From Malania oleifera (taxonomy: Eukaryota > Streptophyta > Magnoliopsida > Santalales > Ximeniaceae), in assembly GCF_029873635.1 (NCBI RefSeq), contig NC_080428.1, positions 65,751,101-65,815,100 on the forward strand: a stretch of 64,000 bases of DNA, read 5' to 3'. Made by a program: the position numbers and the translations under genes. Shown here one piece after another: positions 23,348-37,100 of the stretch; position 1 is the stretch's first letter; every line of letters starts with the position of its first letter. The notes beneath the pieces are model-generated. The model was not told the DNA's origin, did not search any database, and was given only the letters and a program-made list of their open reading frames with translations.

Positions 23348-26300
23348 ATGGATTCTCTGCCTTCGGTTTCGCCCTCCTTTGTTCTGCCACCCGGCGGTAA
23401 TCCCCTCCGCCAACGGCGTTGCCGGACGGTCATCTGCGCCGGACCTGGGCACAGTCGCCTTCGATTGACTCTTTCCTCGTTCTTCAGCCTTCCGTGCTCT
23501 CCCGAGTTTTCCAAGAGGAGGGCGAGGGCTGTTTCTTGTGAGCTGAGCGGCGGCGTCGGCGGCGGCGGAGCTGAGGAAGTTGACGGCGGAAGCGATGATG
23601 TGGATAGGGCGCTTCACTTGGATGGGGGTATTCCGGGGACTTCCGATGAGTTCGTGAAGCGGGTGTCGTCGCGTGCTTACGATATGCGGAGACACCTTCA
23701 TCAGACTTTCGACACGAGCAGCTATGATGGTACTTTGTTCATCAGCAATCTTCTTCTTCTTCTTTAAATTGAGATGTTGATGTTTCCTGTTGGTCTTAAT
23801 TTTTGTAATTGGTTGATGCTTTGCTTGAGCCCAATTCCCCCTTTTGAGTATTCTGGCTTCTAATGTAAATGATGTCTTAGCGTTTTAAATACCCATTTGC
23901 GTGGACCCAATTCAATTGGGAAATCAATTTAACTGTTAGATATTGCCATCGTGGCCTTTTTTATTGCAAATTATGAACTGAACTTCTGATCTAATGAGTG
24001 ATGACCTCAGAGATAAAAGCTATCGGCAAATAAGAAAAAAAAAAAAAAAGAGTTCAGAAAAAATAAATGAACAAGGTCAGGCTCTGAGATTGGCTCTGCA
24101 CTTGGACTGCCTTGAATAATTTATAGGCGAAACTATGATCATAAATGCATGTTTTTCCAGGGTCATGGTTGAACTAAGGCAGTTCTTCATTTCTTCATAA
24201 GAAATGATTGGTTTTTAATGTTGTATCCTTCAAATTCAATAAAGCGGCTTTATGACAAGTCTAATTTTGAATATTATGTGCCTTGCAACATGCACTTGCG
24301 CCTTGATGTTTAGTTCCTCCTCTGTTTTCCTAGTAAATGGTTAGACTTCTCTCTGGATCCTTTTCTCATGTGGAAACAGAGGACTCTGCATTATCATTTC
24401 ATTCACAGTGGATCTTTCCACCCGGTTAAACAACATTTTTTTTTATGTGAAGCAATATTATGTGATCTCTCTTTCTTCTCTCTCTTTTATGGGGATGTGG
24501 GTTTGAGCATGTCCAAATTAGATTCCTTGCTACAGTCCAAGTGGTTTGCAAATGTCAAGTGTTGGTCTGCTCTATTATTTATACTTCTTTGGCAACTCAT
24601 TGATATTTACTATCATATTCGTTTCCCCTTTTGAGTCGTGTCATAATTGTAGCCTTAATTTATTTTACTTGTTTAGTATTGGATGCCAACCCTTGGAGAG
24701 ATACTTGGAAGCCTGTTTATGTACTAACCCACAAGGAAAACCAATTGTGCACAATGAAAACTAGAAGAAATCGCAGGTATGCTATGGTTCCATGTGTTAT
24801 GTTTACCATAACATGGTTGTCATTGGTCGAGCTGAGGTTTTTGTTCCTTTTTTTTCTGTGGCAGTGAAGTTGAAAGAGAGCTTGGGTTATTGTTTTCCAA
24901 TGCAGCGAAGCGGAGGTCTGAAGTAGGAAATCAGGCAAAGCAGTCAAGAACTGGTACAAAGTTCCAGATGCTTGTTGAGGATGTAAGGGAAGGAGTGCTT
25001 GTAAGTGCTTAATTGTGATGCTAGTTGTTACCCTCCCCTAAGCTCAGGGTCCTTAGAAGAATGCAATCTAATAATATTAGATTGACTGCGTAATTTACTA
25101 GAAAGATTATAATTTGGTTACTAATATCCCACACTATGCATGGGATTCGTTGTCTTAATTTATTTTAAAAATTTATTTGAAAATTAACCATCATGAATTT
25201 AATGCAACATATATTTATTGTCTATGGTTATCGACAAATTGGAGTTAAGTCAATTGTCTGTCCTTTAAATATGCATTTAAATTTTTTTTATTAGATTAGA
25301 TGTTTTAAAAAGGAGATAAATATCTCTAAGATTGAGTATAAATGATAAAAACTTTTTTTTTTTTTTGAAAATACAATGTCTGCAATATTAATTAAGATGT
25401 TATTTTGGTAATGTAAAAATAACTAAATATCCAAAATAAAAAAAAAGTTTATAATTGACATGAAGATTATAAAGAAAAATAATGTATGCACATATATATA
25501 TATATATATATCTATATATTTCATTATATCCGAAATGTGTTGTACATACTTAGTATTTTTATACATGAAGCATCATATATTTTTATTATATATATATATA
25601 TTATTCCTATTCATATAATTTTGAGATAATTAAGTAAAAAAAATTAAGCTAATGTTCTGATTTTATTAATTCATGGTTAAAAATAATCAAATATTAAAAA
25701 TAAAATTAATACATACATCTCTACAATGAGATTTATTAGACAAATAAATTATCTGTGTATGCATGTGAATTAGAATGAGGATATTGCTGGTAAGAAAATG
25801 TTACAACTTTTAAATGTGAGATAAAGGGAAATAAACATAGAGATAAGTCATCATTGTCAACCAGGCCTTGGGTGGGTTGATTATTTAGTATATATAACTT
25901 ATTACCAGCTGTAAGGTTAAACATGATAGTAAGCAACCATGATACCGATGATGAATTAGCCTCAATGGTTGGGCTTAATATAAAATAAAAAGGTTAAAGA
26001 TTCAAATTCTGTAAGTGATATTTTAATATTTTAAACTTATTCTGAAGGATCGAAATGTGACAAACTTATGACTGAAAAATTCACTGATGTGTCTTCCGAG
26101 GAGCATTGTCAAACACTTGCCAACTTTCATATATTACATAAGAAATAAGATTTATTTGAATCTTGTGTAATATTATTTCCAAAACTACGAATGATGTTTC
26201 TGAGGTTTAGCCGGAGGCAAGGTCAGGAATTAAGGCCTCCAAATAGATGAGTTGTCAGCCTTGTGGCCCTAGTCTTAAACCCTTGCTCATTATTCTTTCT

Positions 26301-26998
26301 TCTTTAGTTAAAATATGTTTGAATAGAAGAAGAGAAATTTTGGTGTGTATATGGAAATGTATGCATGTGGATTTGAATGTATGCGTGTGTAATTTGTCGT
26401 CATCCTGAAAAATTTAAAGGAGATTTAAGAAATTCTTTGAGACTGCAACTAATATTAGGGCATGGTATTAGTAAAATCTAGGTGTCTCTCATCTTGACTA
26501 GGAAGATTGAATGCATTGTCTGATTTTTTTCAACATGGTTATTTTGTACTTAATATATGAACTTGGTCACATTGGATATTTTGTGGCATTTCTTGCTAAC
26601 CTGAATTAATCATTTAGTTCAAACAAGATATTTTATTGTTATTTCTGATTTTGCCCCTCATCGGTTAGTTGAGAACTCCTTCCTGTAGGTATTTGAAGAT
26701 CAGAATGAAGCTGTAAGATATTGCGACTTAATGCAGGGAGGAGGTCAAGGCTGTGAAGGCATTGCAGAGATTGATGCCTCGTCCGTAAGAAACAGACCAA
26801 TTTTTGTACCACCCCTTTAATTGTCAATTTGTTAATAGCCTCATTAACTTATGATTGCAGGTCTTCGATCTTTGTCAGAAAATGAGGGCTCTCGCAGTCT
26901 TGTTCCGAAGAGGGAGGACACCTCCTCTACCTGAAAGCCTCCAGCTTAACTTGAGGGCCCGAAAACGGTCCCTTGAAGACCAAGAAGACTTAAAATGA
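23348..26998 (+). CDS. Predicted plastid protein with DUF3110-like domain
   Basis: Five exons: 23348-23729, 24677-24776, 24865-25000, 26689-26784, 26861-26998. Introns are GT-AG, frame is kept, and the product is 283 aa. Residues 1 to about 60 are rich in Ser, Arg and Pro and poor in acidic residues (MDSLPSVSPSFVLPPGG...), like a chloroplast transit peptide. From about residue 131 (WRDTWKPVYVLTHKENQLC) to 245 the protein resembles DUF3110, a small domain widespread in cyanobacteria and plastids. The hallmark is LVFEDQNEAVRYCDLMQ followed by an EIDASSVFDLC segment. A basic tail (RRGRTPPLPESLQLNLRARK) follows. The molecular function of DUF3110 is not known to me. The start is chosen as the first in-frame ATG giving a transit peptide. 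The GC-rich first exon is normal for such genes. Confidence 0.85.
25001..26688 (+). other. Intron 3 of the DUF3110-like gene
   Basis: Donor CTT|GTAAGT, acceptor CCTGTAG|GTATTT. It is 1.7 kb, very AT-rich, with (TA)n tracts near 25492-25520 and 25585-25610. No element or gene recognised. Confidence 0.8.
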
Positions 26999-28550
26999 AG
27001 TTCTGATTCTGGAATGGAAGATTGAGAAATCTGTGTCATCAATCAAAGGCTGAAGATTAGGCGAACAGAACAAGAACCAACCAAGCATTGTAATATAGAT
27101 ATATTCATCATGTCATTGAACTACAAAGCAAATGAATAGAGCTTCTTTGCCATTTCTTTGGTTTGAATGGCTTGATGTACCTGCCATTTGGGGAGCACAT
27201 TTCATAAGAACAAATGCACGAGACTATATTTTGGGAGCACACTGAGCATTGACTGAATCAGTAGGAATGGATATGCGACATAATAAATGGTGCATTTAGA
27301 TACTGTACTATTGTGTCAGCAATTATGTTGATATTGATTTCTAGTTCCATACGCTTCTCCCTTCCTCTGTCAAGGGACTCATAGCATAGGTGTTCAAATC
27401 TTGGAATTTATGAGAATTCCACACTGGGCATAAACATTTTGCTAGTGAACATAAAATAGACATTTTAAAATTCTTATCTCCTGATTTGATATCTTTTTTC
27501 TCAAACGAGCGATATGATGAAATTTTTCCTGACCTAAACCACTTAATATGTATATAATAAGTTGCTCGAGACATTTAATTATCTTTTTTGCTCTATCGGA
27601 GAGCCCTCGACCAAGTTTGACGAGAACTTTCCTAACCCAAACCACCTAATATATGTGAAATGTAGATTTCACACATCTAGTCGTCCCTTTGGTCATTTTA
27701 ATTTTAGGAGACAGTTTTACAATTACAACTTATGACTTTAGTGTTAAATGTGTTAAATTTGAACTTGAATAGGAATAGAAAAGAATAGGGAATGAACAGT
27801 AGATTAATTTCGATTTTGTAGTCTAATCCAATGTTGGCGGAGGGAAGCATTTTCTTTTTATTTAAAAAATATAGTTTCATAAAAATAACTTTACTATTCC
27901 ATGACAAAATATTTACCAAAAAGAACATGCTACATTTTAGGAGGTCAATATTTATTATTATGTATAATTTTCACTCTATCTGAAGCTTCAATGGGTGTGC
28001 TAAAGCTAAAGGTAAATTTTCATTGGTAAAACCAAAAAATTTTCCCTTTAGAAAATAGCAGAGAAAAAGCAGACCAATTTTAGACATTTTGTTTTTATGT
28101 TCACTTCTCAAAGATGCCACATATAGAAAACATACGCCATTCACTCTTGTCATAACAAAAAAGAATGGCACATATTGTATTAATTTTTTTTAAGACTTTT
28201 ATGCACCGTCTATGTTTTACTTAATTAATTTTCAGCATTTCATTTTTTTTACTTCATTTGTGTTTATTAATTTATATAAGATATAAGTTGAATTGGTGTT
28301 TAACATTTTGTTTGAAGCTACTACTCTGCGGCATAATGCGAACCTTCCAATTATTTATTACAGCAACAACACGCACGAAACCACAAAGTAGCGTACAGAG
28401 GGAAACGGAGGAGAGCGTGAAATGAAAAGAATCTCATTCAGTTGAAAAGGTAAAACCCTGGTAACGGTGCATTCAGTCTCTCCTCCTCGCTCCTCTGCCT
28501 CTGCCCCCAAAAAAAAGCAACTCTGACGCCAGTATCTGTTTAAATCCAAC
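26999..28550. other. 3' UTR of the DUF3110-like gene, spacer and VIK promoter region
   Basis: AATAAATGG near 27280 is a possible polyadenylation signal. Near 27515-27660 a phrase recurs in two forms (CCTGACCTAAACCACTTAAT, CCTAACCCAAACCACCTAAT) about 120 bp apart. From about 28360 the sequence loses its AT bias, consistent with the VIK 5' UTR. No other gene is seen. Confidence 0.45.
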
Positions 28551-28654
28551 GAAGAAGTCAGTTGACGACTCAACTGTCTCACTATCCGAACGCTGAGCGA
28601 TTCCAATCTACTCGGAGTGAGGTCCGAATCGGATCCAATCTGGTGCGATCTGGA

Positions 28655-31097
28655 ATGAGCACCAGCGGAGGTTCGTCGGGGAATTCGGGCGGCGATCCGT
28701 CGGTGGCCGCCTCCAAGGACAAGCAGAAGGAGAAGGCCAGAGTCGGCCGCACCTCCGCAATCCTCTGGCACGCCCACCAGAACGACGCCGCCGCCGTGCA
28801 CAAGCTCCTCGAGGAGGATCGCTCCCTGGTGCAAGCCAGGGATTACGACAACAGGACTCCTCTCCACGTCGCTTCGCTGCACGGTTGGATCGATGTCGCC
28901 AAGTGTCTGATCGAGTATGGAGCTGATGTCAACGCCCAGGATCGCTGGAAGAACACGGTACTGTTCATCATTTTTTTGCTTTTTGACTTTCTAACCTCTC
29001 TTTCTCTGGTTTGAAATTGTAGGATTCTGTGACTACTCGTGTTTTTAGTGTTATGTTAGTGGCAATTTCGAATTCGTTTCTGTTTAAAATTTTTTTAGCA
29101 ATTTGTTTGGATTGAACGCACACATAGTTGCACGCTCTCATAGCGGTTGTTATTGAGCTCTTAGGTTACTAGTTTTTTTCTGTGACTATTTTAATCAAAA
29201 TTTTCACTTACCTGCCGACTATTATGCTAGTGGAATTGACTTTGTTGCTGCTTACTGTGTCTAGTGATTGCTTCTGATTGTGATTTATAGAGCTTAAGAA
29301 TAATCTAAAGACAAGTGGACTTGCAGATGCCCTCGCTGATGTCCACAGTTAGCGCTAGAATTCTTTACTTTTATTTCCTTTGGCTTTGGCAAAGAAGCAC
29401 TTAGTTTAGTGAACTAATTCTGCAAAATTATTCCTAGCAGCAACGTGATTTAACTTTTAAGCCAACGTCCTTGACGTAATACGGCTAAATTCGGATTTTA
29501 CAAACCAGTGTTGAAGGACGTATACAGTAACCTTACGTTGGTGAAATATTAGAGCAAAGTTGGTTCTGTTGCATCTCGTCATTTTTTACTTTTTATAGGT
29601 GAGATGATATATTCTCTTTTGACTGTCTTTTGAGTGATTTCTAAAGGTAACATTGATGTATGCATGTATAATTTTTATGCATAGTTGATATCTTTGCAAT
29701 GTTTTGCATTCTAATCATAAGTTTGGGACAGATTTTTTTTTTTTTTCCCCTTACATTTGGATTTTGAAAAAGTAAATGAAAAATGCTGAAGAGAGGACAT
29801 TGTTTCTCCACATTTCATTTTGCTCTTTTGTCTCAAGGTCTCCGGGGGATCTTAAATAATCAAATGAAATATTCGTTTTAGCTATTAACAACCTTTAGTA
29901 TACTACTGGTCCTTAACAATATACATTGGGAATAACAGAAACAAAAACTAAAAAGCACTATGGTTTTTGTTTTCATGAGTCATAATTTTTTTTCCCTTCC
30001 AAATTTTGGTGGACGCTTGGTTTGCCTGTGCAGGCTTGAAGCTGGGACAGATTTTTTCCCTCTCTCTTTCATTCTGAGATCTAAAGAGGTTCTTAATGAA
30101 TCAAATGAAATTCATTTTTAGCTATTAAGAACCTTTGTGAATGTTAGCAGATGTTACCAATATCCACTGAGAACTACAAATAAAAAGCAAAAAAAAAAAG
30201 CAGTGCCTTTTTTTTTTTTTCAATGAGTCACACATTTTCAAATTTTGGTGGACACTTAGTTTTCCTAAATAGACTTGGAGCTTGGACTGATTTTTTTCCC
30301 GTTACATTAGGATTTTGAATTTAATAGAAGAAAATAAAGGGAAAAATGTTGAAGACCAGAAACTGTTTCTCAACATTTTTCTTTTTGTTCTCACTTTTGG
30401 TCTATAAGATATGACTGGAATCTTAATTAATCAAATGAAATATTCAATTTTTTTCCATTAACAACCTTCATGTACACTAGTAAACCTTAACAATATCCAT
30501 TCGAAATGATAGAAATAAAACTTTGAAAGCAGTATGCTATTGATTTTCATGCATTGCAAATTTATTTTCAAATTTCACTGGACAATTGGTTTGCCTTAAC
30601 GAGTTGGAGCTTGTAAGTTCTAACAAAATGCTGGCTGTAATATTTTGGGTGGCTGAGCACAATCTCACAGTTTTTGTTTTATTCTCTTGCTGAATAAAGT
30701 GTTGCTGCATGTTCTTTTGCCTTTCTTCTAGATCAATTGTTTGTTACTTCGTTAGCATGTTGCTTTTCAGTCTGCTGGATAAGATAGAAAATTTTATGCG
30801 TAAACTGTAAATATTTTTGGATGCAATACTATCATCAAGTACATCGATGTACTTTGTAGATTATTTTGTCAGCTTATTTATATTTAATTGCAGTCTTCCA
30901 TTTTACCATCTCATATAGGATTTTTGCTTGTGACAGCCTCTAGCAGATGCCGAAGGAGCTAAAAAACATAGCATGATTGAGCTGTTAAAATCATATGGTG
31001 GCTTATCTTATGTAAGTTTTGTGCATTCTGTCCATTTTTTAAATATTAACTAGTTAGTGCACGTGTGTTGCATGTGAAATAATACCCCCCCCCCCCA

Positions 31098-31128
<31 letters not shown>

Positions 31129-34100
31129 GATGTACTAATATTCAGCTTCAGAATAAAAAAAATGATTGGTAAGTGAAAAAATGAATAAGGAATTTAAGGG
31201 CATAACACGGTGTAATACTCTCAAAATTTCAATTGAAAATGTGTTTTTGTGTGTGTGTGCATGTAAAGATCACTATACTCTCTCCAGTAAATTATAAGAT
31301 TGGTTTATGATGTTCAAAATGTATTCCTTTCATTATTCCAAATTACATCGAATTTCTATCCAAAAAGGACCACAAGCTCCAAAGATTCATGTTTTATTAA
31401 GTATTGAGCGACAGAGTCAATAATTAACTAACAATAGCCTTTAACTTAGATATTCTAAAATAATAGTCGAGACAGCAGTTAAAGCCTCATGCACCTGAGT
31501 CACAGACTCACAATTTTATCTTAGACGGGAGTCGCAATGGCCAGTACCTACCAAAAAAGATGATGCCTTGTATTGTTTGTTACTATAAACCCAATGGAAA
31601 CTAAAAATGAAAATCAATTATTAAAACTTATTTGGACACAATTGTGACTAAAAGACACCTTGCAACAAAGAGGGAAAAACTTGCTTCACTTTCATTATAA
31701 TATAGGAGAAAATTGAAGGATGATAACTTTCTTTCTCATGTTTTTCTATAATTTTTTTTGGGGTTACAAAGAATGACAATTCTAGATTTAAAGATAAAAG
31801 AAAATAATCAGAGTCACATGCCAAATTCTTTATATTTTATAGCTGGCATGATGTAATAACCTTTTTAAGAACATTCTTCAAATTTTGATCTCCGTCCGGC
31901 AGAAGTTGTGTCAACAAGCAATTGACTTCAAATTTTGATCTCCGTCTGGCAGAATTTGTGTCAACAAGCAATTGACTTACTCCATTTTAGTCAACCTAGG
32001 ATACTTATCATACCCACGGTCTTAAATTTCGATTTCGACTCAAATTTCGAAGCTCCAAAAGTACGGCGATTTCATTGTCAATTTTGATTTCGATTTGAAA
32101 AATAGCGGAAATCAATAGTAAAGCATGGAATTCTTTGTGAAACTTTAGAAATGGTTAACAGGCATAATAATGTAAGTTTTAGGTCTAATATATTGTGAGT
32201 TAAATACAACTATGTTGTGTATGATGTGGAAAAGTTGTACTATAGTATGTGTAACAAACATATTTGTAAAATAATGTTCATTAAACATATTCATTTAATA
32301 CAAATGAAATTCATAAATCATTTATATATTATTTATTATACAAATAATGATAATTTAGGCATGAATGATTAAATAAAATGTTGCTGTAAGTTTATTTTTT
32401 CGTATAATTTCAAAAGCACTTGTAATAATCTTTTGTTTCGATGAAAATTAATAAAATAAATTAAGAGAGAAATTTCATTCACTCCTAAATCTCTCATTTG
32501 AATTCCGAGAAAATTTCATTGTATAGTTCAGATTTCAACAAGTTTCGCTAAAATATCGAGATTTCGATAAATTTTTCAGATGGTTTGTTGAGATTTCGAC
32601 GAAAATTATGCAAGATGGATATTGATTGCCATTTCGATTTTTGAGGGTGACGGAAGTCGGAAATTTTGACAATTTCATTGAAATTTAAGACCATGATCAT
32701 ACCTCATTTTTGGGACCAATCAAGTTATTTATAGACTTAGTAGGACATTCCAAGAGGTTTTTTGCTTTTGAAATGTATATCCTAATTAACGTAAATAAAA
32801 ATAAAAATAAATGAAGTTATGAATTCAAAGGGTCAAAAGGCTCAAAACTACTCAAAGGACACAAATGAAATTAAAAATAGAAATTTTGAAGTACACAAGG
32901 GCAAAGTTTTAACCAAACCAATCTAGATTTAAAATGAAAAATGACAACCATCACAATTACATGATAGATGCTATGTATTTTATACTTAACATGATGCCAA
33001 TACCCTTTTCAATTAGAACAATTTTCAAATGTTATCTCATTGTCTAGAAAAAGTAGTGTCTATGAGTGATTCACTTGCTCCCTTCAGTCAAGCTGGAATA
33101 CTTGGGATGCATTAGCACCCTCACTTGGCAAGGCAACTCAAGTGTTTTTACATTATAAATTTATAACCTGAATTAATATCAATAAAAAGAATAATAAACG
33201 ACAGTTATGAATTCAAGGAGTCAAAATTACTAAGGGACACAAATGGAAGTTAAAATAAAAACTTTAAATATCACAAGGGTAAAGTCATCAACTAATTTTG
33301 TCACAACGGGATGATTGTGAAAATATGTTTTGGCGTTTATAGTAATATATTCTAGATTAAAAATTTTCTTCTCATTTTCTAGTTGCCGTATTCCCCTATA
33401 ATTTGTTTCCATGAAGGCTTTGTGGTTTTGTCCCATCATCATTCAATACTTGCTTTGAGGAGCAGGTGGCATCTTTACAAAGTGCAATGCTATAATATCT
33501 TCTTTCTGAACATTCTGATTCTTAATTGTATCATATAGCATACATGCATACATATATCACATAAACACAATAGTTGCCCCCATTGTTACCAGAAAACACT
33601 AACATCTTAGCGAACCACATATTGGTACTAATGTTCCAAAATGTGGTACATAAGTACATTTTAATTTTGGAACACTAAATCCAATGATACTATGTGAGTA
33701 GCCTAATGCATTCTTTCTGTGAATCAATAATTGCTCCGGCATTAATGCACAATTACTCTTAGCTTCCACTTATGCCATTTGTGGTATTAGAGTAGACTTA
33801 CCCAGACTAATGGAAAATGACAAAGAAGGTAGCAACAACTTTGCAGGCAATGGAGCTCTTAAAAGAGTAGAATTTGGGAATACATGCAGTAGAATGAGTG
33901 GTGCAAATTCTACAAGCTCTAATGACAAAGTTCACAAGTTTTCCTGGTCAATATTTAACACCCAAGAAACCCTACACAACACACTTGAATGCTTGTTGAG
34001 GGATATCCAAATCTAATAGAGAGAGCCAACATAAACCCTCAGCCTCCATAGCGAATGGGTGTGGTTATAGATGAGTCAAAGGAAGATGTTGATCCCATGG

Positions 34101-37100
34101 TTGAAGTGATGCTACCGCTAACAGGTTATCATATTGACTATTGTATCAAATTGGATCTACCTAGTCTGAACAGGAAAATTTGGGAACATAAGAAATTGTA
34201 GGATTGGATCCCCAAAGTCAAGACATTGTTTGACCATGCAGGCATCCTAGAAGACAAACAAGTCAAGGGTGGCTTATAAGGTGAAGTGAGGTACTGCAGT
34301 ATGGTGGGAACTGGAAGCGGTCCGTGGCAACATGGTGGCAGGGGAGGAAATTTCTCTTTTCCAGATTATCATCCCAAACTATGAACCATATTTATTCTAG
34401 AAGCTCTAGAATTGCTCCCAGAATTTTTAGTTTGTGCTAGGAATACAAACGGGCTCATCAGTTATTCATCTTGCAGTGAGCTAGCAGAAATCCAAATTCA
34501 CCAAGCCATGAGGTATATCAATGATCTCCAGCCATGAGATGCCCAATTTAGATTTGAAGGTGGAGATGCTGTTGGAGAGTGCTCCATGGTGAACTCAATT
34601 TAATACCAGATCGACCCCTGAATCATTTTATGGTGCAGCTAGCGCAGCCAGTAGACAGAAGCAAGTCACTTGATACCTAACCTTAACCACCAATTAGTAG
34701 AATTGAGGGAGGACTGGAGGAGCAATAACAGACCTAGTGCCTGAATAGGAGCAAAGCATGAGGAAACCCTAGAATTCATCTAGGAATAAGATTGATTGCT
34801 CTGGCTCACTTTTACTGCTGGAATTTGAGGGGTGCAACTGTAAGTTTCTGAAAAGTTGCAGATGATGAACAATGTCCTGCTCTCATACCAAGTTGATGTA
34901 GGACAGAAGCAGAAATTGGAAACAGAGAAAATTGAGAGAGAGAAATAGAGAGGCGGGAAGAAGAAGAAGAGAGGAAAGGCTGCACGTGAGAGGGGGAGGG
35001 AAACTGAATTGCAATCTGATTCAAACAATAACTGTTCCTAGTGAATTACAAGTGAAGTATTTATACCCACTACTAACCAAAACACATATTTACATAAAAC
35101 TACAATAAAACAAGAAAAACGCAATACAAAGAAATGTAATATACGCCTAAAACAAGTGTGTCGATTGGGCGGCCTAAAAGATGTAGGCAGTCCCTTGGTA
35201 CTTTGCAATCAAGAATAATGGGATTGGATTATTTGAAGGACTATATGCGGAAGATGAAGACTTCTAGTATTGGTTGCACAAGGGCCAGTTGAACCAGCCT
35301 GTAGGATTAATTACTTTGCAAGATGGGTTTTAGTAGCAGGCTTTTCATTCCTTTTGGATCATTTAGGGAAAAATTGATCTCAGAATTAGATGGTGATGGC
35401 TTGAGCGGGCACTTGAGTCGTGATAAGATGGTGGCCTTCGTGGAGCTACTTTATTTCTGACCTCTATTGAAGGGAGGCGTCATCAAGTATGTTCAGAAGT
35501 GTGTGAGTTGTTAAACCTACAAGGGATAGTGCCAAAATACAAGCTGCCTGTCCTGTTTATGCCTTGGGAGGATATATCAATGGATTTTATATTGGGTCTT
35601 CTGTGAATCCAATGAGGTTTAGATTTTTTTGGCTGCCGTGGACATATATTCAAAGATGGTGCACTTCAGAGCGTGTAGAAAGATCTTATATGCGTGTCAT
35701 GTAGCTATGTTATTCTTTTTTGTGTAGTGGCCTGATTTTCCTAGTAGTTGACAGAAAGTTCTTAGCCTTTTCTAGAGGGCATTATCGAGGTTGTGTTTGA
35801 GACTGATTCACAGTACAACTCTTTCCACCCTTGAACTGATAGCTGGACATAGTAATGAACTGGACTCAGCAATATTATTCGATTCCTTTACAGTTCTAAT
35901 AAACAATCTCAAATGGTGTCTTCCCTGTGCATCTGTTCATTATGTTACTGTGAGCAAACCTGACTATAGCCAAGATCTCATTGTGGATCTTGTTCCATTA
36001 GAATAGATCTCAAGGTACACTGTTGGAGTAGAGCATATGGTTGAACAGATTATGCAATTTAGCCTGAGGTCAAGAAAACTGAAGCTTGAACTTTCTAATG
36101 CGAAGTCCGAGGAAGTTAGAGAAGCAGCATCGCAGAAAAGATCTTTGAAGTGGGAGCTTAGTGATGGTATTTTTAAGAAAGGAACGGATTCAGTAGGTTC
36201 TTTTAACAACCTGAAGTAGAAGAAGAGTGGGCCTTACAAGATTTTAAAAAGATTGATGACAATGTTTATGTGTTGGAGTTGCTAGAAAATGTGGATCTCT
36301 CTCCTACCTTCAATGTTGCGTATTTTTAATTATTGTTCTCTAGAACTTCCTTTTTATGTAGACTCTAACTTGAGGATTGATTTTTTTAGAGTTTTGTGAG
36401 GAGGGGAAGGGGACGGATGTAGAAGAGGCCACAGTAGCATGCATTCTAGCATCTCAAGAAACCTTCCCACAAGAATTAAAGTTATACAGGTCCAACTTCA
36501 AATGACCATAGCTTTTGCTTCAGGAGGAATTATGGCATCCACGGTCCAGTCTCACTTTTGAGCCCAACTTCCACGCACTGCTTTGTTCTATTTGCTAATT
36601 TCTATTTTTGCATCATTTTTGTTTCCTATTGAGATGTTGTCAGTTTTTTATGATATTTTATGGGTGATCTTATTTTGTGATTTAGATCTTAATTAATTAA
36701 TTAATTTATTTATTTTTAAAATTCCTGAGTTACCCAAAAACATTAAGAAATAGAAAATTTCTATGTAAACTACACTTTATCCTGTAGGAGGTGGCTCAAG
36801 TTTAAGAGAGTTAACTTAAAATGAATTTTATCACCATAAGAAATGCCCAAATATAGATTATACATATATATAACCAAATGAATTGACTCAAAACAATTGT
36901 GGATTACCCAAAATACTTCAAAATAGTAATTCAACTTAATCATTTGTAGGGATGTAACTAGAATGGGTAAACTAAAGAACTGAACTGAGGAGTTTGGTTT
37001 ATATTTGGGTAGGTTTCAGTTTGCTTCTTGGCTTTTCCAAATAAATGGAATGGAACCTGATTTAAGTGTTAACATTTGAATGCATAACCACGTAGCATAA

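Noticed and set aside
23321-23701. 126-codon frame on the - strand
   Set aside because: Antisense of the first exon of the DUF3110-like gene. High GC keeps it open.
28562-28654. Upstream in-frame ATG for VIK, adding 31 residues
   Set aside because: The extension (MTTQLSHYPNAERFQS...) has no counterpart in the VIK family, and the start at 28655 aligns with the known N terminus.
28358-28882. 174-codon frame on the - strand
   Set aside because: Antisense shadow of VIK exon 1. The sense strand encodes conserved ankyrin sequence.
33810-34016. 68-codon + frame as an independent gene
   Set aside because: Lies at the gag end of the gypsy fossil and has no host-gene features such as splice context or a conserved domain.
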